DNA from: JANPCX01 sp046094425
GTDB taxonomy: Bacteria; Pseudomonadota; Gammaproteobacteria; Burkholderiales; Burkholderiaceae_C
Direction: 5' to 3'
NCBI GenBank assembly: GCA_046094425.1
Contig: JBJTHI010000037.1
Coordinates: forward strand, 1-5,336
DNA length: 5,336 nucleotides
Positions 1-5,100 of the stretch are shown in pieces. Positions within the stretch are counted from its first letter, which is position 1, and each line of letters opens with the position of its first letter. The notes below the pieces were generated by a model. It had not been told where the DNA came from and did no database searches. It saw only the letters and a program-made list of their open reading frames with translations. A program made the translations under genes and the position numbers.

Positions 1-193
1 TGGGAGCTGAAGAGGTGCTGGTTCGGCCTAGCAAGCCTTGGGGGCCGACGGGCGGGGCTGGAGCGTCAAACGTGGCATCCAGACCAAAGGCGGTGCCCAT
101 GTCCGCGAGGTCAGGGCGCGCATCGTGCGAATGACGGCCATCTTCCTTGGCTCGCCAAGCCCGAGTCCAAAAAATTCCAGCGTTGTTTGCCAT
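1..193 (-). CDS. Unrecognised protein, N-terminal part, runs off the left edge
   Basis: Reading the minus strand from the ATG at 193-191, the frame stays open to the window edge (64 codons). It begins MANNAGIFWTRAWRAKEDG and continues through RPDLADMGTAFGLD to a Pro/Ala/Gly-rich stretch. An ATG two codons upstream (199-197) is also in frame. I prefer the ATG at 193 because an AAGGGG ribosome-binding site (205-200) lies six bases before it and would abut the ATG at 199. Codon use looks coding, with G/C common in third positions. The N-terminus is basic and tryptophan-containing, and I see no signal peptide or membrane segment in the visible part. I do not recognise the family and assign no function. 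It lies 153 bases downstream of phoD on the same strand, so co-transcription is possible but not shown. The alternative is a chance open frame in GC-rich DNA; the ribosome-binding site and codon pattern argue against this. Confidence 0.55.
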   Translation of the reverse strand, partial: MANNAGIFWTRAWRAKEDGRHSHDARPDLADMGTAFGLDATFDAPAPPVGPQGLLGRTSTSSAP

Positions 194-199
194 GACCAT

Positions 200-205
200 C
201 CCCTT
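200..205 (-). promoter_or_regulatory. Ribosome-binding site deciding the start of the left-edge gene
   Basis: On the minus strand the sequence reads AAGGGG-ATGGTC-ATG. The purine block is six bases from the ATG at 193, which is a good Shine-Dalgarno distance. It touches the other ATG at 199 directly, so 193 is the likelier start. Confidence 0.5.
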
Positions 206-346
206 GATGAATTGCGGCGTGTTCTTTTGAGTGAACCTTGGCCTGCGTTGCCATGATGGCATTGTCTGATGACATGCGGGTGACTGATGCGGGGAATTGG
301 GGAGAAGTTTCCGTGCAGTTCGTAAAGGGGCGTGTGAATTTGTGCT

Positions 347-1939
347 TCAGGCGGTGTGCACACCTGCGTGCTGCGCTTGCACCACGTAACGTGCCTGCGA
401 ATAAAGCGTGGCGTCTGAGCGGGCGGGGAAGGGCGTGGCGCGGAAGTCGCAGGTGGCGCTGCTCGGGTTGATGTCTAGCAAGGCATAGCCGCGTTCGTCG
501 CTGCGGGCGTGAACCATGTCGGGGTTGGCGTTTCGCAGTAACGTCATGGCCACGTCCGGCAAGCTGCGCGAGGAAATGGAACTGCATACAAACTCGCTGG
601 CCAGCACGGGTGATTTGTCGTCGCCAGCCACCGCACGCAGATTGGCCGCCACATGGCGATGGACATCGCCGCCCAGGCTGAGGACGCCTTGCAGTTGGGC
701 GTCTGCGATGGTGCGCAGGAGTTGTTGCCTGGCCAGCGGATATCCGTCCCAGCCGTCTGATTGCACGCGGCGTCCCAGCGGGGAAGGCAACGTGGCCTCG
801 CTCATTTGACTGCCTTGGGCAAGCAACTTCCAGGGTCGCAGGCTCTGCGCCAAACCCTGCTGCAACCAGCGGCTTTGCTCTTCACCCAGTAGGGTTCGAC
901 TGGGCTCTAACAACTCATTGCAGCTACCCACCAACCTACCACCGGCATGGCCATTGGCGCAGGCTTGAACGCTACGGTATTGGCGCGTGTCCAGTGTCCA
1001 CAGCTCCGCCAATTGGCCCCACAAGTAGCGGTCGTGTATGAGCATGGCGGGCCCCTGGGGAGCCATGCGCGGGGAGATGGGCATGTGCTCGAAATAGGCC
1101 TTGTAAGCGGCGGCGCGGCGTTGCAAAAACAAGTGTGTGTCCATACCGAGATCCCCGCGCACCCGATCTCCCGCATAGTCGTTCACCACCTCGTGGTCGT
1201 CCCAGGTCAATACCCAGGGGTGGGCTGCGTGCGAGGCGCGCAAATCAGCATCGAGTTTGTAGGTGGCATGACGGGCACGGTAACCCGCCAGCGTGGTGGG
1301 TGGCGGGCCTTCATGGGGTCGCAGGAGATAGCGCGGGTTGCTGCTTTCATAGATGTAGTCGCCCACGAATAGCACCAAGTCCAGGTCTTGGGCTGCGATG
1401 TCGCGGTGGGCCACATAACTGCCCTGTTCATAGTGCTGGCAAGAAGCCAGCGCCAAACGCAAATGCGCCACCGGGGTATCCGTGGCAGGCGCGGTTTTGG
1501 TTCTGCCCACCGGGCTGGCCAGGGAGGCCATACCCTTACCCACGATGAAGCGGTAAAAGAAACGTCTGTCTGCAGGCAAAGCCGTCACTTCCACATGCAC
1601 GCTGTGCGCGTGTTCGGGCCTGGCACGCACCTCACCCGAGCGCACCAGCCGCGAAAACTGCTCGTCGTGGGCCAACTCCCAGCGCACTGTGATGGGTGCA
1701 TGGGGCAAGCCACCCAGAGGTTCGTAAGGGCGCGGTGCCAATCGGGTCCATAGCACGACGGAGTCTGGGCGCGGCATGCCGCTGGCCACGCCCAGGGTGA
1801 AGGGATCGTCTCGGAGCTGAACCGCTGGGGTTGCTGTTGCGCCGCTGGACAAGCTGGCCGGTACGGCGAACAACGAAGCCAAGGCCCAACAGGCGGCGCG
1901 GCGGTTCAAAGAAGATTCATCCTCAAAAGACAAACGCAT
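347..1939 (-). CDS. phoD: PhoD-family alkaline phosphatase/phosphodiesterase, probably Tat-exported
   Basis: A 530-residue protein of the PhoD metallophosphatase family, which cleaves phosphate mono- and diesters outside the cytoplasm using Fe and Ca ions. Seen in order: a twin-arginine N-terminus (NRR at 12-14), a hydrophobic stretch to about residue 30 and a possible ATA cleavage site at 34-36; an N-terminal beta domain typical of the family (about 45-150: FTLGVASGMP, VVLWTRLAP); then the catalytic domain with SCQ (166-168), GDYIYE (193-198), WDDHE (246-250), DTRQYRS (317-323) and GGDVHRH (423-429). These are the usual metal-site blocks, and the length is normal for the family. The ATG at 1939 has no clear ribosome-binding site. 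A TTG at 1909 (codon 11) has GAGGA ten bases upstream and would place the twin arginines right at the N-terminus, so the true start is uncertain. The gene is divergent from the racemase-like gene. I see no convincing Pho box upstream, so phosphate control is not shown. The family call is secure; the exact substrate is not. Confidence 0.95.
   Translation of the reverse strand: MRLSFEDESSLNRRAACWALASLFAVPASLSSGATATPAVQLRDDPFTLGVASGMPRPDSVVLWTRLAPRPYEPLGGLPHAPITVRWELAHDEQFSRLVRSGEVRARPEHAHSVHVEVTALPADRRFFYRFIVGKGMASLASPVGRTKTAPATDTPVAHLRLALASCQHYEQGSYVAHRDIAAQDLDLVLFVGDYIYESSNPRYLLRPHEGPPPTTLAGYRARHATYKLDADLRASHAAHPWVLTWDDHEVVNDYAGDRVRGDLGMDTHLFLQRRAAAYKAYFEHMPISPRMAPQGPAMLIHDRYLWGQLAELWTLDTRQYRSVQACANGHAGGRLVGSCNELLEPSRTLLGEEQSRWLQQGLAQSLRPWKLLAQGSQMSEATLPSPLGRRVQSDGWDGYPLARQQLLRTIADAQLQGVLSLGGDVHRHVAANLRAVAGDDKSPVLASEFVCSSISSRSLPDVAMTLLRNANPDMVHARSDERGYALLDINPSSATCDFRATPFPARSDATLYSQARYVVQAQHAGVHTA
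1920..1924 (-). promoter_or_regulatory. Internal GAGGA, possible ribosome-binding site for an alternative phoD start
   Basis: The minus strand reads GAGGA, ten bases, then TTG (1909-1907) in the phoD frame. The upstream ATG at 1939 is preceded only by a weak AT-rich stretch. Starting at the TTG gives MNRRAACWALAS, a compact Tat-like leader. Confidence 0.3.
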
Positions 1940-1992
1940 GGCTTATTTTGCGGCGATCAGAACTCCCCGGGTCATAAGCCACGCCGATACTG

Positions 1993-2017
1993 CTAGACGA
2001 AATGCATATTTCCCTAG
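1993..2017. promoter_or_regulatory. Candidate operator: nested dyad GAAAT-GCAT-ATTTC between CTAG boxes
   Basis: GAAAT (1999-2003) and ATTTC (2008-2012) are perfect inverted repeats around GCAT. Outside them lie CTAG at 1993-1996 and CTAG at 2014-2017, almost symmetric about the same centre (off by half a base). A 25-base imperfect dyad at the middle of a divergent promoter region is where a dimeric regulator would be expected to bind. No regulator gene is visible in the window, so this is inference from symmetry and position. Confidence 0.3.
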
Positions 2018-2057
2018 GTCACTGGCACCCATTAGCCTGTTGTTCCCACTCTATTTC

Positions 2058-2061
2058 AGGA
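2058..2061 (+). promoter_or_regulatory. Weak ribosome-binding site of the racemase-like gene
   Basis: AGGA ends ten bases before the ATG at 2072. The spacing is a little long but usable. The start is also supported by the N-terminus aligning residue for residue with mandelate racemase from position 1. Confidence 0.4.
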
Positions 2062-2071
2062 AAACGACGAG

Positions 2072-3152
2072 ATGTCCACTTCCCTCATTGCGTCCCTGCG
2101 CGTTCGCGCCCTGCGTGTTCCCATGCCCACGCCCCACCGCACCGCCAGCGGGGTGGTGGCGGAGTCGCCCCTGATCTTGACTGACGTGACGATGAGTGAT
2201 GGCCTGGTGGGTCGCAGCTTGATCTTCACCTACACGCCCGCCGCCCTGGCCCCCACGGCCCATCTCATCCAAAACCTCTTGCCTTTGTTGAAAGACAAAC
2301 CCTTCGCGCCCGCCACCATGCACCACCAGCTTCAGCAGCGGCTGCGCCTCTTAGGCAGCCACGGTTTGGTGGGCATGGCCATCGCCGCCATCGACATGGC
2401 GCTGTGGGATGCACTGGCTCACCAACAAAACTTGCCGCTGGCGAGTTTGCTTGGTGGCCAACCGCAGCCTGTTCGCGCCTATGGTGCGGTGGGTTACGAC
2501 GGCGAGTTGGAAAGTGCGCGCGTGGCACAAACCTGGGCCGAACAAGGGTTCACTGGGGGTCAAAGCAAAAATTGGCTATCCCACTTTGGCTGAAGACCTG
2601 GCCGTGGTGCGCGCCATGCGCCAAGCCGTAGGTCCGCAAGTGCATGTGATGGTGGACTACAACCAAAGCCTCTCGCCGCAAGAGGCCTGTCAGCGCCTGC
2701 AAGCGCTGGATCAAGAAGGCCTTACCTGGGTGGAGGAACCGACCAACGCCCACGACCACCAAGGCCACGCCCACATCGCCCGCGCCGCCCAAACGCCCAT
2801 TCAAGCCGGAGAAAACTGGTGGGGGCCACTGGATGTGCGCCAGGCCATTGAAGCCCAAGCCACCGATTTGCTGATGCTGGACGTGATGAAAATCGGCGGC
2901 GTCACCGGCTGGATGGCCAGCAGCGCTTTGGCCCATAGCCACCAACTGCCGCTGTCCAGCCACCTCTTCCCGGAAGTCAGCGCACAACTGCTGGCCGCTT
3001 CGCCTACTGCCCATTGGCTGGAATATGCAGACTGGTGGAATCCGGTGTTGCTTGAACCCTTGCGCATTGAGAACGGCTGGGCCCAGCCTTCCCAAGCGGC
3101 GGGCAGTGGTTTGTTGTGGAACGAAGAAGTGGTAACTCGTCACTTAGCTTGA
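2072..3152 (+). pseudogene. Mandelate racemase-type enolase-superfamily enzyme, interrupted by a one-base frameshift
   Basis: The enolase superfamily abstracts the alpha-proton of a carboxylate with Mg2+ help. The first part of this gene is read from 2072 to about 2557 and the rest in the next frame to the TGA at 3150-3152. The frames join at GGGGG (2555-2559): with four Gs the text reads FTGVKAKIGYPTL, the expected KxK block, and the product is exactly 359 residues. In that reconstruction the catalytic bases K164, K166 and H297, the metal ligands D195, E221 and E247, and the partners N197, D270 and E317 all fall at mandelate racemase numbering. Near-identical blocks include DLAVVRAMRQAVG, VDYNQSL, MKIGGVTGW and SPTAHWLE. 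Pocket positions differ: H22, S26, A139 and A319, where I recall Val, Val, Ser and Leu in the Pseudomonas putida enzyme. Mandelate may therefore not be the substrate. As written, translation stops at 2593 after 173 residues and loses every catalytic residue. A sequencing error and a recent mutation are both possible, since nothing else in the gene has decayed. Confidence 0.9.
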
Positions 3153-3196
3153 GCCTTGTCGCGGTGACAGCCGAAGCGGCTATGCTCAAAGCCCCA

Positions 3197-3216
3197 AGCC
3201 CGTATATTTCACCAGG
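3197..3216 (+). repeat. Left terminal inverted repeat
   Basis: AGCCCGTATATTTCACCAGG. It matches the reverse complement of 3495-3514 except for T in place of C at the seventh base. Similarity does not clearly continue inward or outward. Confidence 0.75.
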
Positions 3217-3388
3217 TCGCTCTCTTTGGCCTGGCACCACTCTATGAATTCTTGCATTTATGGCTTCGAGTACCGAATCCAGTTTGTACCGAACGCTACG
3301 CACCCGATTGAGCCGCGCTACGGTACGCTGGCCGCGTTGCTCCTCCTTGTGGGCATCAGCCCACTGCGTCGTCTCCCTTGCAGGGCGC

Positions 3389-3410
3389 ACCCGCGCTTGC
3401 AGGCGCGGGT
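3389..3410. repeat. Perfect 8-bp GC-rich hairpin inside the element
   Basis: ACCCGCGC (3389-3396) pairs fully with GCGCGGGT (3403-3410) around the six-base loop TTGCAG. No T run follows on either strand, so a structural role in the element is more likely than factor-independent termination. Confidence 0.6.
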
Positions 3411-3422
3411 CGTTCCGCAGGC

Positions 3423-3438
3423 GGACAGCAGGCTGTCC
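3423..3438. repeat. Perfect 7-bp inverted repeat inside the element
   Basis: GGACAGC (3423-3429) and GCTGTCC (3432-3438) are inverted copies separated by AG. With so short a loop it would act as a near-palindrome in DNA, or as a hairpin with the inner pair opened. It lies 13 bases after the previous hairpin. Confidence 0.55.
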
Positions 3439-3494
3439 GAAAGCCCTGCTGCACCCTTGCCAGCGCACCGCATCGCAGCCCACTCGGGCGCGTC

Positions 3495-3514
3495 CCTGGT
3501 GAAATATGCGGGCT
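3495..3514 (-). repeat. Right terminal inverted repeat
   Basis: CCTGGTGAAATATGCGGGCT, the inverted copy of 3197-3216 with one mismatch. Its last base begins a TAG (3514-3516) in the frame of the downstream MFS gene. That frame therefore cannot extend into the element. Confidence 0.75.
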
Positions 3515-3534
3515 AGCCACCGCTTCGACTTTTC

Positions 3535-5100
3535 GTGACCCCCTCCGCTCTCGCTCCGCTCCAAGCCCCCACTTTTCGCATGCTCTGGTTCGCCTGGTTG
3601 GCGGCCAACATCACCATGTGGATGAACGATGTGGTGGCCGCGTGGCTGATGACTTCGCTCACCCACAACGTGGTCATGGTGGCCTTGGTGCAAGCAGCCT
3701 CCACCTTGCCTGTGTTTTTGCTCGGCCTGCCCAGCGGGGCTTTGGCCGACATTGTGGACAGGCGGCGTTATTTTGCTTTCACCCAGTTGTGGGTGGCCTT
3801 GGTGGCGGTAGTGCTGGGCCTGCTCTCGCTCACCGGCCACTTGACTGCGCCGCTGCTGCTGGCCCTCACATTTGCCAATGGCATTGGGCTGGCCATGCGT
3901 TGGCCGGTGTTTGCCGCCATCGTGCCTGACCTGGTGCCGCGCAGCGAGTTGCCTGCTGCCTTGGCACTCAACGGCATTGCCATGAATGTCTCGCGTGTGG
4001 TGGGGCCGGTGGTGGCCGGTGCGCTGCTTGCAAGCGCGGGTAGCGCTTTTGTGTTTGGCCTGAACGCGGTGTTGTCGGTGTTTGCGCTGGTGATGATTTT
4101 GCGTTGGAAGTCACAGCAAAAAAGCAGCGCGCTGCCGGGCGAGCGTTTCGTGGGCGCGATGCGCGTGGGCTTGCAGCATGTGGCGCAGTCACCGCGCATG
4201 AAGGCCGTGTTGCTGCGCATTTTCATGTTCTTCTTTCAGTCCACCGCACTCACAGCCTTGTTACCCTTGGTGGCCCTGCGTTTGGCAGGCGGGGCCGCTA
4301 CATTCACGGCCTTGCTGGCTTGTATGGGTGCCGGTGCCATTGCGGCAGCGTTTTTGTTGCCTCGCTGGCGCAAGCAGGTGGGGCGCGACCAGTTCGTCCG
4401 CTGGGGAACGGTGTTGCATGCGGCCAGCTCGGTGCTGGCTGTTCTATCTCCGACTATTTGGCTGGCCATGCCTGCGATGGTGCTGGCTGGTGTGGCTTGG
4501 ATTATTTCAGCTAACTCACTCACCATGGCCGCGCAAATGGCCCTGCCCAATTGGGTGCGGGCGCGTGGCATGTCGATTTACCAAATGGCTTTGATGGGCG
4601 GCAGTGCCATGGGCGCGGCGGTGTGGGGCCTGGTGGCACAAGCCAGTTCGGTGCCCGCCAGCGTCATCGCCTCGGCGGTGATGGGCTTGGTGGTGATGTT
4701 GCTCACACCTCGTTTGAGCGTGGGTGGCTTGGAAGACGAAGACCTCAGCCCCGCTGCACCCGCCGGTCAGCCCGCACCACCGGCCATCGACATCTCCCCC
4801 GACGAAGGCCCCGTGATGGTCATGGTGGAGTACTTCATCGACGTGAACCGCGCGCGTGAGTTTGATGCTGTGATGCAAGAAACCCGCCGTGCCCGCTTGC
4901 GGCAAGGCGCTTTGTCCTGGAGCTTGTTCCGCGACACCGCCGTGCCCGGCCGCTACATTGAATATTTTTTGGACGAGAGCTGGCTGGAACACCAACGTCG
5001 CTTGGAACGTTTTACTGCCGCCGATGTGGGCCTGAGAGAGCGGCGCTTGAGTTTTCATTTGGGCAGCGAAGCGCCCAAGGTGCAGCGTTACGTGGCTTGA
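3535..5100 (+). CDS. MFS transporter (MFS_3/EntS-like) with C-terminal ABM-like domain
   Basis: A 521-residue inner-membrane protein. Residues 1-395 form the transporter: repeated hydrophobic segments, the family opening FRMLWFAWLAANITMWMNDV (14-33), and a loop motif GALADIVDRRR (68-78) corresponding to MFS motif A between segments 2 and 3. A Pro/Ala/acidic linker (about 398-425) leads to a soluble tail (about 427-510: VMVMVEYFIDVNRAREFD, then RYIEYFLDESWLEHQRR). The tail resembles the antibiotic-biosynthesis-monooxygenase ferredoxin-like fold. This architecture and length are usual for the MFS_3 (DUF894) group, which contains the enterobactin exporter EntS; export of a small molecule is inferred and the substrate is unknown. 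The start is GTG; an in-frame TAG six codons upstream (3514-3516) limits any extension, and homologs begin only a few residues before the conserved FRxLW. No ribosome-binding site is visible before the GTG. The 3' end overlaps the convergent gene by 13 bases. Confidence 0.93.
   Translation: MTPSALAPLQAPTFRMLWFAWLAANITMWMNDVVAAWLMTSLTHNVVMVALVQAASTLPVFLLGLPSGALADIVDRRRYFAFTQLWVALVAVVLGLLSLTGHLTAPLLLALTFANGIGLAMRWPVFAAIVPDLVPRSELPAALALNGIAMNVSRVVGPVVAGALLASAGSAFVFGLNAVLSVFALVMILRWKSQQKSSALPGERFVGAMRVGLQHVAQSPRMKAVLLRIFMFFFQSTALTALLPLVALRLAGGAATFTALLACMGAGAIAAAFLLPRWRKQVGRDQFVRWGTVLHAASSVLAVLSPTIWLAMPAMVLAGVAWIISANSLTMAAQMALPNWVRARGMSIYQMALMGGSAMGAAVWGLVAQASSVPASVIASAVMGLVVMLLTPRLSVGGLEDEDLSPAAPAGQPAPPAIDISPDEGPVMVMVEYFIDVNRAREFDAVMQETRRARLRQGALSWSLFRDTAVPGRYIEYFLDESWLEHQRRLERFTAADVGLRERRLSFHLGSEAPKVQRYVA

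Larger units (their letters stand above)
1940..2071. promoter_or_regulatory. Divergent intergenic region between phoD and the racemase-like gene
   Basis: This 132-base gap separates two divergent start codons, so it must carry the promoters of both unless one is transcribed from elsewhere. It is more AT-rich than its flanks around 1995-2012. I could not pick a -35/-10 pair with confidence on either strand. The best AT-rich core is around GCATATTT (2004-2011), inside the dyad described separately. Confidence 0.5.
3197..3514. mobile_element. 318-base inverted-repeat-bounded element (MITE-like or insertion-sequence relic)
   Basis: The left end AGCCCGTATATTTCACCAGG (3197-3216) and the right end CCTGGTGAAATATGCGGGCT (3495-3514) are inverted copies with 19 of 20 matches. 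Between them are 278 bases without a recognisable transposase. The interior holds two perfect hairpins (3389-3410 and 3423-3438). It also has GTACCGAA repeated at 3270-3277 and 3286-3293, with CGGTAC in the opposite sense at 3321-3326. Size, terminal repeats and lack of a transposase fit a non-autonomous element or an internally deleted insertion sequence. A target duplication is not clear: if the ends are trimmed to CCCG...CGGG, the flanks are CAAG and CTAG, which match at three of four bases. I do not recognise the family. It sits between two genes of the same orientation and ends 20 bases before the MFS start. Confidence 0.5.
3153..3534. other. Gene-free stretch between the racemase-like gene and the MFS gene
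   Basis: These 382 bases contain the inverted-repeat element at 3197-3514, plus 44 bases on its left and 20 on its right. Open frames crossing it in several phases have no recognisable domain and look like chance. The left flank has a small stem, AGCCG-AAG-CGGCT (3169-3181), without a T run, so it is not a convincing terminator. I see no RNA gene. Confidence 0.6.

Noticed and set aside
353..364. Perfect 12-base palindrome GGTGTGCACACC at the 3' end of phoD
   Set aside because: It lies in the last codons of phoD (encoding GVHT). It has no loop and no T run, and a palindrome of this size can arise by chance in GC-rich coding sequence.
947..1753. Several plus-strand open frames antisense to phoD
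   Set aside because: They lie entirely within phoD, encode no known motif, and reflect the lack of stop codons in GC-rich complementary strands.
1971..1990. Possible Pho box (GTCATAA) upstream of phoD
   Set aside because: Only part of one half-site resembles the CTGTCAT repeat, and no second copy lies at 11-base spacing.
2023..2037. Possible sigma-54 promoter, TGGCAC followed by AGCC
   Set aside because: The GG and GC elements are nine bases apart rather than the required ten, and the -12 box lacks the TTGC form.
2555..2570. Programmed ribosomal frameshift in the racemase-like gene
   Set aside because: The shift needed is +1 at GGG-GGT, with no shift-stimulating stop codon, no internal Shine-Dalgarno spacing signal and no obvious downstream structure. 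Enolase-superfamily enzymes are not known to use one.
3169..3181. Stem AGCCG-AAG-CGGCT after the racemase-like gene as a terminator
   Set aside because: The stem is only five pairs and no T run follows, so it is too weak to call.
3004..3840. Long minus-strand open frame crossing the racemase end, the element and the MFS start
   Set aside because: It is antisense to two clear genes, shows no domain, and has the His/Gln/Arg-rich composition typical of shadow frames in GC-rich DNA.
3378..3929. Plus-strand open frame from inside the element into the MFS gene
   Set aside because: It overlaps the MFS gene in another frame and has shadow-like composition (His/Gly/Ala rich) with no recognisable domain.
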